The notes under the pieces were generated by a model. That model searched no databases and was not told the origin of the DNA. It saw nothing but the letters and a program-made list of their open reading frames with translations. Positions 1 through 5,286 of a stretch of DNA of 5,286 nucleotides are shown here, one piece after another. The stretch covers positions 1-5,286 of the forward strand of contig CALNBT010000010.1 in the NCBI GenBank assembly GCA_937874345.1, written 5' to 3'. Both the position numbers and the translations under genes were made by a program. This stretch comes from an uncultured Prevotella sp. GTDB taxonomy: Bacteria; Bacteroidota; Bacteroidia; Bacteroidales; Bacteroidaceae. Within the stretch, counting starts at the first letter, position 1. Every line of letters starts with the position of its first letter.

Positions 1-1412
1 AATTTGTTCTGCTTTAAGCTTTCCACATAAGCAGAAATCTTGTGCATCTCGTGTGGAATATCAATGCGTTGCGGGCAATGGGGTACACAGGTCTGGCATC
101 CGATGCAATGATCGGCCTGACGCAGCTTCGGCACACTACGGTCATATCCTACCAGGAAGGCGCGGCGTTCTTTGGCATAGTCGGCTTCTTCGGTGCTCCG
201 TGGCACATTGCTCTCGTTGAGACATTTGTTATAATGTACAAAAATGCCTGGAATATCCAATCCGTAAGGACAGGGCATGCAGTATTTGCAGTCGTTGCAA
301 GGGATGGTATTATATCCGACAAGTTCTCCGGCCAGACTCTCCAAGAAATGTCTTTCCTCGTTGGTCAACGGCTTTAGCGGGCACAATGAGAGCAGGTTGT
401 CCTTGAGATGTTCCATATAGGTCATTCCACTCAACAAGGTCAAAGTGCCGGGCAGTGAGGCCGCATATCGGAAAGCCCAGGAAGCCACGCTGCTTTCGGG
501 ATCGCGTTTCTTCAAGTCGTTCATCAGTTTGATGGGCATATTTGCCAGACGGCCACCCAGCAAGGGTTCCATCACCACGGCAGGGATGTTGCGCTTCTGC
601 AGTTCTCCATATAGATAGGATGCATTCGTGTTACTGTCGTTGATTTCTTTGGCGTGTCCCCAGTCGAGATAATTCAGTTCTATCTGTACAAAGTCCCAGT
701 GCACTTTTCCTTCGTCCTGCATCTTCAATGCATGGTCGAATACGGCGATATCGCCGTGATACGAAAATCCCATGTTGCGCACGATGCCCTTTTTTCTTTT
801 CTCGATGATGAAATCAAGGATGCCATTGTTGATGAAACGGTCGTTGAACAAGGCCATGGCATCGTTTCGCTCGTCAGTTCCGCCGATAGAATGCAGCAGA
901 TAATAGTCGATATGATCGGTTTGCAAGTTCTTCAACGAGTTGTTGAACAGTTCGATACTGCCTTTTCGGGTGTGATCTTGGAAGTTCGACATCTTCGTCG
1001 CAATGAAATAGCGGTTACGCGGATGACGCTTCAAAGCGATGCCGGTGCAGGCTTCTGATAGTCCTCGACAGTAGACGGGGGCCGTATCGAAATAGTTCAC
1101 GCCATGTTCGAGGGCGTAATCAATCTCGCGGTTGATCATGTTCTGGTCATAGTCCTCGTCGCCCACCTGTCTTGAACCCAATTGCTGGCCTTTGGTGGGT
1201 AGGCGCATCATGCCATATCCAAGAATAGAAACCTTGTCGTTGGTATTGTGGTTCACGCGGTAGGTCATCTTTCCTACGGGTGGCTCCAGTTGACCTTTGG
1301 TCGTTTTCTTTTCGTTGTCACATCCTGCGATGCCTGCCGTAGCGGCAACGCCGGCACCGGCTCCTAACAGTTTCAGGAACGAGCGGCGTGATATATCTTT
1401 CATGTGTTTCAT
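1..1412 (-). CDS. Tat-exported lipoprotein aldo/keto reductase with two C-terminal [4Fe-4S] motifs (3' end outside the window)
   Basis: I translated this frame by hand: it is open from ATG at 1412 to the window edge (470 complete codons, no stop). An alternative in-frame ATG lies at 1403; neither has a Shine-Dalgarno, and both leave the signal intact. Seen: twin-arginine motif SRRSFLK (residues 8-14), a Gly/Ala-rich hydrophobic stretch, then lipobox IAGC with Cys31. The aldo/keto reductase barrel follows with the family tetrad Asp109 and Tyr114 (FDTAPVY), Lys140 (ATKMS) and His174 (YYLLHS). A cofactor-loop-like segment SGMTYMEHLKDN lies at 328-339. Two ferredoxin motifs close the protein: C372-x2-C375-x2-C378-x2-C381-P and C436-x2-C439-x2-C442-x3-C446-P. 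Family members normally reduce carbonyls with NAD(P)H; the substrate here is unknown. Inferred: folded with its clusters in the cytoplasm, exported by the adjacent Tat system and lipid-anchored. It is the last gene visible in the tat cluster. Probably only a few residues are missing. Confidence 0.93.
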   Translation of the reverse strand, partial: MKHMKDISRRSFLKLLGAGAGVAATAGIAGCDNEKKTTKGQLEPPVGKMTYRVNHNTNDKVSILGYGMMRLPTKGQQLGSRQVGDEDYDQNMINREIDYALEHGVNYFDTAPVYCRGLSEACTGIALKRHPRNRYFIATKMSNFQDHTRKGSIELFNNSLKNLQTDHIDYYLLHSIGGTDERNDAMALFNDRFINNGILDFIIEKRKKGIVRNMGFSYHGDIAVFDHALKMQDEGKVHWDFVQIELNYLDWGHAKEINDSNTNASYLYGELQKRNIPAVVMEPLLGGRLANMPIKLMNDLKKRDPESSVASWAFRYAASLPGTLTLLSGMTYMEHLKDNLLSLCPLKPLTNEERHFLESLAGELVGYNTIPCNDCKYCMPCPYGLDIPGIFVHYNKCLNESNVPRSTEEADYAKERRAFLVGYDRSVPKLRQADHCIGCQTCVPHCPQRIDIPHEMHKISAYVESLKQNK

Positions 1413-1448
1413 TGTTGTGGCGTTTTTGATAGGAGTGTAAAAGGGTGT

Positions 1449-1463
1449 TCGGTTGAAAACCGA
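1449..1463 (-). other. Small intercistronic hairpin between the polyferredoxin and reductase genes
   Basis: On the transcribed strand, TCGGTT-TTC-AACCGA forms a perfect 6-bp stem with a 3-base loop. It starts 6 bases after the polyferredoxin stop codon and ends 36 bases before the reductase start. No uridine tract follows it directly (ACACCC, then only four T), so it is not a convincing intrinsic terminator. It could stabilise an mRNA end or be chance. Confidence 0.3.
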
Positions 1464-1468
1464 TGCAA

Positions 1469-3067
1469 CTAAATCATTTTGTGCATTTCGTGACCTTCGA
1501 CATAGATGGCAGCGAAAGGACGGGCCGGACAGAGGTTTTCGCACGCTCCGCAGCCGATGCACTTGGTGATGTTGACAGATGGAATCTGAACTTTGCCTTT
1601 TGGGCCGTCGTAATCAATCATTTCGATGGCATGGGTGGGACAATGCCTGGCACAGTTGCCACAGGTAACGTTATCGTTCAGCACTACGCAGTTTTTCTTT
1701 ATCCATACCGCGTGGCCGATTTGCAGGGATGATTTATCGGCTTTATCAATCTTTCGGATGGCTCCGGTAGGACATACTTCCGAGCATATGGTACATTCGG
1801 GTCGACAGAAACCGCGATTGAAATCCAGATATGGCTGCATGAAATGGTGCAAATCGGTAGAGGGCTTCAACACATCGTTGGGGCATTGTGATACACACAG
1901 TTGGCAAGACGTACAGTGCTGGGCAAGATGCTCGGCACTGAGTGAGCCGGGAGGTGTGATTTGGGTACCCCGAAGAGGGGTTACCTTGTCTTCTATCTTG
2001 GCCAGACCGCCATCAACCTTCTTCTCGAGTTGGGCCATTGTGGCCGTTGTCGTTGCGAGAACGGTTCCAAGAAGGAAGTTTCGGCGAGAAGTATTGGATG
2101 GGCTATCATCATAGGTTGGACGTGAAGGTGAGGCTGTTGTTTCTGCCGTTATGGTGTCATCGTGTTGTTTTTCAGCTTTTCGGGCTGCGCGATTGGCTTC
2201 TTTCTGCTTCAACTCGTCACGATGCTTTTTATTGGATTGTATGTTTGCAGCTGAAGGATGTCCGAAATGGATTGCATCAAAATCACAGTAAGTCAGACAG
2301 TTGCCACATGTAACACAACGGCTGTGGTCTACTTTTAGTTGTTTGAAATCGATACAAGCTGCCTTGCAGTTCCTTGTGCATTTGCCACATTGAGTACATT
2401 TGGAGCCGTCAAAATGGATGCGAAACCATGCAAAGCGAGAGAAATAGCCAAGAAAAGTGCCAACGGGGCAGATGGTGTTACAATACGTTCTACCGCCACG
2501 CCATGCCAGGAAGCCGACAATGGCCAAGGTCACGATGGCGATCATCAAGGTTAAGGTGCTGCGTACCCAGACATCGCGGCCATAGAAGGCGTAGCTGTCA
2601 AGGCTCTGGGCAACGGATGCCAAGACATTGTTGCCGGCCAGATAGACCGGTTGCAGCAAGGTTGAGGCGATACGGCCAAAAGCCGAATAGGGCTCGAGCA
2701 GGGAAACCACCGAACCGATGCCGGCGATCAGGCAGATGATGAAACCAACCAGCACGATGTTGCGCAGGATGTTTTTGGCTCGAGAAAATGAATAGGGGTT
2801 GTGCTTCTTGAAGGTTGCTGCATGCGCAATGAGATCCTGGAAGATGCCCAGCGGACAGATGACCGAACAATAGATTCGTCCTAAAACGAGCGTCAGCAGC
2901 AGCAAAGCGATTACTACCAGGGCATTTAATGCCAGGAAGGCGGGTACAAACTGAATCTTCGCCATCCACCCGAGCCAAAGATGAAGTGTGCCGGTGATGT
3001 CGAGAAACAAGAGGGTTGTGCCTACAATGAACATCATTGCCAGCACACGTCTGGTTGTTTTTAGCAT
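1469..3067 (-). CDS. NapH-NapG-like fusion: four-helix membrane polyferredoxin with internal twin-arginine motif and six predicted [4Fe-4S] clusters
   Basis: This 532-residue protein joins two proteins that are normally separate. The NapH-like half has about four membrane segments (near 8-26, 40-63, 101-124, 168-190), the paired CxxxCP motifs (Cys67/Cys71, Cys196/Cys200), and two ferredoxin motifs (C224/227/230/234 and C251/254/257/261). A Lys/Glu/Ala-rich linker (about 274-325) leads to a twin-arginine motif, SRRNFLLG (Arg328-Arg329), with a short hydrophobic stretch to about 345. The NapG/MauM-like half follows with four motifs: C385/388/391/395; C421/425/428/432; C460/469/472/476; C503/506/509/513. 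Their irregular spacings suit NapG rather than a plain ferredoxin. Known: NapGH passes quinol electrons to periplasmic acceptors. Inferred: the first two clusters face the cytoplasm and Tat moves the last four outside. No NapA or other Nap subunit is visible, so the partner is unknown. The RdxA/FixG family is a less likely alternative. The gene starts 51 bp after tatC. Confidence 0.92.
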   Translation of the reverse strand: MLKTTRRVLAMMFIVGTTLLFLDITGTLHLWLGWMAKIQFVPAFLALNALVVIALLLLTLVLGRIYCSVICPLGIFQDLIAHAATFKKHNPYSFSRAKNILRNIVLVGFIICLIAGIGSVVSLLEPYSAFGRIASTLLQPVYLAGNNVLASVAQSLDSYAFYGRDVWVRSTLTLMIAIVTLAIVGFLAWRGGRTYCNTICPVGTFLGYFSRFAWFRIHFDGSKCTQCGKCTRNCKAACIDFKQLKVDHSRCVTCGNCLTYCDFDAIHFGHPSAANIQSNKKHRDELKQKEANRAARKAEKQHDDTITAETTASPSRPTYDDSPSNTSRRNFLLGTVLATTTATMAQLEKKVDGGLAKIEDKVTPLRGTQITPPGSLSAEHLAQHCTSCQLCVSQCPNDVLKPSTDLHHFMQPYLDFNRGFCRPECTICSEVCPTGAIRKIDKADKSSLQIGHAVWIKKNCVVLNDNVTCGNCARHCPTHAIEMIDYDGPKGKVQIPSVNITKCIGCGACENLCPARPFAAIYVEGHEMHKMI

Positions 3068-3118
3068 AGTGTGATGTTATGAAGTGATAGTAGGTGCCAC
3101 CGAAGCTTGAGCCATTGC

Positions 3119-3886
3119 TCAAACTTCAGTGCCTACGGGTTGGGTTACCCGCACGATGATGATACTGATTTCGTATAGCAGCCATATAGGCAGTGATACA
3201 ATGAGCAGCGTGAATACATCGGAAGTAGGTGTGATGACTGCGGCCACAATCAAGATGACAACGACGGCTTGACGCCGGTATTGTGACATCCACTCGGCCT
3301 TGAGTATGCCGAAAATGGCTAACAGCCAGCTGATAACAGGTATTTCGAAGACGATGCCAAACACTAGACTCATCATCAACAGCGTGTCCATATACGACTG
3401 TATGGACAACATCGTCTCGACCTGATCGCTAACCTGGTAAGTACCGAGAAAACGAACTGTGAGTGGGAATATTAGAAAATAGTTCACCAAGATGCCGATG
3501 ACAAACAAGACATAGGCACTTCCTACCACTTTGACGGCATAATGTTGCTCGCGTTTGTAAAGGGCAGGAGAGATGAACTTGTACAATACATACAAAATGT
3601 AGGGCGAAGCACATAACAATCCGAAGCTCATTGCTGCTTTCATGTGAATCATAAATTGCTCGCTCAGACCGATATTGACCAACTGGATGTGGAACGCCGG
3701 TATGCCGAGCAGTTTATAGGTATAGAAGTGGCAGTCTTTGGGTGCAAGAATGACATCAAAAAGTTGGTCTTTAAAGACGAATGCTACGATTCCGCATAGT
3801 ACGGTTACGACAATGATTTTAATCAAACTGCCACGCAGCACGTCTAAATGATCCCAAAAGCTGAGCTCTACATCATTTTCTTCCAT
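3119..3886 (-). CDS. tatC: Sec-independent (twin-arginine) protein translocase subunit TatC
   Basis: TatC is the inner-membrane receptor that binds twin-arginine signal peptides and recruits TatA to move folded proteins. The 255 residues match the family's usual length and six-helix layout, with hydrophobic segments from about residue 22 to 246. Family landmarks are present: the N-terminal FWDHLDVLR stretch; Pro48 in a LAPKD context; SPALYKRE with Glu113, equivalent to E. coli Glu103 of the signal-binding site; FGIVFEIP with Glu181; and TPTSDVF with Asp223. One expected residue differs: the E. coli Glu15 position (HLxELR) is Val16 here, encoded by GTG. The start lies 12 bp downstream of the tatA stop, so translation is probably coupled within one operon. 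There is no Shine-Dalgarno. The next two genes encode apparent substrates. Confidence 0.96.
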   Translation of the reverse strand: MEENDVELSFWDHLDVLRGSLIKIIVVTVLCGIVAFVFKDQLFDVILAPKDCHFYTYKLLGIPAFHIQLVNIGLSEQFMIHMKAAMSFGLLCASPYILYVLYKFISPALYKREQHYAVKVVGSAYVLFVIGILVNYFLIFPLTVRFLGTYQVSDQVETMLSIQSYMDTLLMMSLVFGIVFEIPVISWLLAIFGILKAEWMSQYRRQAVVVILIVAAVITPTSDVFTLLIVSLPIWLLYEISIIIVRVTQPVGTEV

Positions 3887-3898
3887 CTGTTTGTCGTG

Positions 3899-4096
3899 TC
3901 AGATTTTCTCAGCTTTATTAGAATCTTTTGATGGTTGCTGGTCTGGGTCAAGATCTTTTTCGAGGCCATTGACTCCATCCTTAAAGCTTTTTACGCCCTT
4001 GCCCAAGCCTTTCATCAGCTCAGGGATTTTCTTTCCTCCAAAGAGAAGGAGAATAACAAGTGCAATAAGTACAATTTCAGGTGCTCCTAAATTCAT
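3899..4096 (-). CDS. tatA: Sec-independent protein translocase subunit TatA
   Basis: TatA oligomerises to form the protein-conducting element of the Tat translocase. The protein is 65 residues, short beside E. coli TatA (89) because the acidic tail is brief. Seen: a very short N-terminus with APE, one membrane helix (about 8-19), the hinge FGGKKIPEL (Phe19-Gly20, Pro25), an amphipathic helix with Lys and Gly periodicity (about 25-41, ending SFKDG), and a polar tail rich in Asp, Lys and Gln. Glu7 sits at the start of the membrane helix, next to the position of the polar Gln8 of E. coli. No TatB is visible in the window, which fits the two-component TatA/TatC systems known from many bacteria, where TatA does both jobs. 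The tail is too short to look like a TatB. An A-rich, Shine-Dalgarno-free leader precedes the ATG. It is the first gene of the tatA-tatC-polyferredoxin-reductase block. Confidence 0.95.
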   Translation of the reverse strand: MNLGAPEIVLIALVILLLFGGKKIPELMKGLGKGVKSFKDGVNGLEKDLDPDQQPSKDSNKAEKI

Positions 4097-4203
4097 AATG
4101 GTTTAAGTTTTTAGTACCAGTTTTGGTCAAGTTCTAGTGGTTCGCTCCTCCAGCATACCTCTCGTCAGACTCACCTAAAAGATGAACATCCGAGGCTTTA
4201 GCA

Positions 4204-4217
4204 TTTTTTCCAAAAAA
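4204..4217. repeat. A/T-tract inverted repeat in the tatA upstream region
   Basis: Six T, CC, six A on the plus strand form perfect 6-base arms around a 2-base spacer, about 108 bp before tatA. The loop is too short for a full RNA hairpin. As DNA it could be a bent or regulator-bound site. Function not shown by the sequence. Confidence 0.35.
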
Positions 4218-4276
4218 GGTTCTTGTTAATATTTTGTGGTTTGTTAGTCTCGTTGGTTCAATGTGGCATTAGCCTT

Positions 4277-4336
4277 CATCCATAGCGATCCCCCCTTGGA
4301 TGTTTTCTGCATGGTTTGTCGAAGGGCTGGGGGGGG
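4277..4336 (-). other. Possible RNA structure just downstream of the DUF362 gene
   Basis: On the transcribed strand, a run of eight C (4336-4329) starts 4 bases after the DUF362 stop codon. A run of six G (4295-4290) could pair with it as six G-C pairs around a 33-base loop. The G run also lies in the loop of a CATCC/GGATG inverted repeat (4302-4298 with 4281-4277). Neither stem is followed by a U tract on this strand, so a classical terminator is not supported. It may mark the 3' end of the DUF362 message. Confidence 0.25.
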
Positions 4337-4340
4337 TGGA

Positions 4341-5282
4341 TTATTCGATTTTGATCAGTTTGTATTTCTTTGAGCCCATGCCAATCTTCTCTGCCCAGTC
4401 GATGGTGTGCGTGCCGTGTTGTTTGTTGATGCGCTCTACGAGTGGTTTGTTGTTATTACCCGGCGATGCAATCATGTTATTGACAATGTCTACGCAGGCC
4501 TGGTCAAGCGCTACGGGGTCGGTTGAAGCCAAGATACCATAGTCTTGTAGTTGAACAGGTTGTGGATGTGCCACACAGTCACAGTCTACCGACATGTTGT
4601 TCATTACGTTGATATAGACGATGTTGTCACCGAAATAATCGGCCACACCTTGTGCTGCTGCCGCCATCGATTCAAGAAACACATCCTGCTGTGCCGTGTT
4701 TTGCCACAGGCCTTCTACCACTTCCTGTTTTCCACCCGAGTGGATATAAGCCTTACCGTTGGCAGAGGCCACGCCGATACTTTGGTTCTTCAGCGCCCCG
4801 CCATAGCCTCCCATGGGGTGTCCCTTGAAGTGGGAGAGGTTGATCATAAACGTATAGTTGGCAAGGTGTTTTCCTACGATGTCATATTTCAGATGGGAGT
4901 GGTCGCGAACGGGAATCCTCATCTCGCCATCCTGGTCCATCAGGTCAACGACAAAGAGCGAGTCGAATCCATGTTCCTTGATCGTCTTCCAATGATCTTC
5001 GAAGGAAGCTCTTTTACCACCGTAGGCCGTGTTGCATTCTACAATGGTTCCATGAACATCATTTACTAAATTCTTGATCAGTGTCGGCTTCAGGTAGTTT
5101 GGGTTTCCCGCTTCCCCGGTACTGATTTTGACGGCCACACGTCCTTTTGCAGGACGGCCCACAGCTTGATAGATAGCCACCAATGCTTCAGGTGAGATGC
5201 GTTTCGTCAGATACACTTTTGATTGCGCAAGACCACCTATGCTCATGAAGAGCACCAATGCAAATAAAGTAAGTTTTTTCAT
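4341..5282 (-). CDS. Exported DUF362 family protein without a ferredoxin domain
   Basis: A 313-residue protein of the DUF362 family, whose biochemical role is not established; relatives often carry or neighbour ferredoxin domains. Seen: a Sec-type signal peptide (MKK, hydrophobic to about 17, likely cleaved after GLA at 19) with no twin-arginine. Family motifs follow: TGEAGNPNYLKP (55-66), VECNTAYGG (81-89), HFKGHPMGGYGGALKN (151-166), VDCDC (232-236) and DPVALDQAC (255-263). The mature protein has exactly four cysteines (83, 234, 236, 263), all in or beside these motifs, which suggests a metal or Fe-S site; this is inference. ATG at 5282 is chosen because the signal peptide begins there; only four bases upstream are visible. 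It runs codirectionally into the tat block, 244 bp away, so it may belong to that unit or end another one. Its place beside exported Fe-S proteins suggests a shared redox theme. Confidence 0.9.
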   Translation of the reverse strand: MKKLTLFALVLFMSIGGLAQSKVYLTKRISPEALVAIYQAVGRPAKGRVAVKISTGEAGNPNYLKPTLIKNLVNDVHGTIVECNTAYGGKRASFEDHWKTIKEHGFDSLFVVDLMDQDGEMRIPVRDHSHLKYDIVGKHLANYTFMINLSHFKGHPMGGYGGALKNQSIGVASANGKAYIHSGGKQEVVEGLWQNTAQQDVFLESMAAAAQGVADYFGDNIVYINVMNNMSVDCDCVAHPQPVQLQDYGILASTDPVALDQACVDIVNNMIASPGNNNKPLVERINKQHGTHTIDWAEKIGMGSKKYKLIKIE

Positions 5283-5286
5283 TGTT

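Larger units (their letters stand above)
4097..4340. other. 244-bp intergenic region, presumed leader and control region of the tat operon
   Basis: This is the only sizeable gap in the window, between the DUF362 stop and the tatA start, and is where a tat promoter would be expected. I found no good match on the minus strand to the Bacteroidota promoter (TTTG near -33, TAnnTTTG near -7); the nearest -7-like string, CATCTTTT around 4179-4186, is poor and badly spaced from the TTTTTTGG upstream. The region holds a G8 run (plus strand, 4329-4336), a C6 run (4290-4295), an A/T inverted repeat (4204-4217) and a CATCC/GGATG inverted repeat (4277-4302). There is no tRNA and no riboswitch that I recognise. 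Confidence 0.5.

Noticed and set aside
42..377. Plus-strand open frame of 111 codons, and a second at 654-1058
   Set aside because: Both lie wholly inside the reductase gene on the other strand, which has intact catalytic and Fe-S motifs; the plus-strand products show no recognisable domain.
1449..1463. Hairpin as an intrinsic terminator separating the polyferredoxin and reductase
   Set aside because: Stem is only 6 bp and no adequate U tract follows on the transcribed strand.
1626..2739. Several open frames on the plus strand and in another minus frame (1626-2114, 2038-2313, 2335-2520, 2374-2739, 2598-3122)
   Set aside because: They are shadows of the polyferredoxin gene; its repeated Cys codons and long frame explain them.
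3077..3115. Minus-strand 12-codon frame between tatC and the polyferredoxin (MAQASVAPTITS)
   Set aside because: Too short to support as a gene and has no distinguishing context; probably spacer.
4244..4312. Minus-strand 22-codon frame in the gap (starts MQKTSKGGSLW)
   Set aside because: Short enough to arise by chance, no ribosome-binding or promoter support, and it runs through the homopolymer G tract. Worth revisiting only if orthologues conserve it.
4329..4336. Run of eight G/C as a phase-variable slippage tract
   Set aside because: It lies after the DUF362 stop codon and well before tatA, so length changes would not shift a reading frame; at most it could affect transcription.
4551..5069. 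Plus-strand open frame of 172 codons, plus 4300-4542
   Set aside because: Antisense to the DUF362 gene (4300-4542 starts in the gap downstream of it) with no family signature; the DUF362 motifs fix the true strand.
1..5286. CRISPR arrays, transposons, tRNA or rRNA genes, defence systems
   Set aside because: No repeat-spacer pattern, transposase, long terminal inverted repeats or structural RNA signature was seen.

Overview
All recognisable genes lie on the minus strand and read right to left: a Sec-exported DUF362 protein, then tatA, tatC, a long membrane polyferredoxin, and an iron-sulfur aldo/keto reductase cut by the left window edge. The plus strand shows no convincing gene. The window looks like a Bacteroidota chromosome, most likely Bacteroidales (Bacteroides/Prevotella-like). 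This is inferred from protein style, from starts lacking Shine-Dalgarno sequences (A-rich or unremarkable upstream bases), and from a compact TatA+TatC pair with no TatB. Genus is not resolved.

Layout, in transcription order: DUF362 protein (5282-4341); a 244-bp gap (4340-4097) with homopolymer runs and small inverted repeats but no clear promoter; tatA (4096-3899); tatC (3886-3119), 12 bp after tatA; a 532-residue NapH-NapG-like fusion (3067-1469), 51 bp after tatC; and the reductase (1412 to beyond position 1), 56 bp further. The last four genes look like one operon. DUF362 could be cotranscribed or be the 3' end of a separate unit.

The unifying theme is twin-arginine transport and exported iron-sulfur redox proteins. 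Both genes downstream of tatAC carry strong twin-arginine motifs. In the reductase the motif is N-terminal (SRRSFLK) and followed by a lipobox. In the polyferredoxin it is internal (SRRNFLLG, near residue 328), placed after four membrane segments and two cytoplasmic-type clusters and before a NapG-like block of four more clusters. The simplest model is a translocase encoded with its own clients. In that model the polyferredoxin carries electrons across the membrane (six predicted [4Fe-4S] clusters), and the lipid-anchored reductase (two predicted clusters) is a candidate electron acceptor on the outer face. The electron-transfer model is inference; the motifs and gene order are read directly from the sequence.

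Points that stand out are the internal Tat signal within a fusion protein, the export of an aldo/keto reductase to a compartment that normally lacks NAD(P)H, and a Val in TatC where the signal-recognition Glu (E. coli Glu15) is expected.
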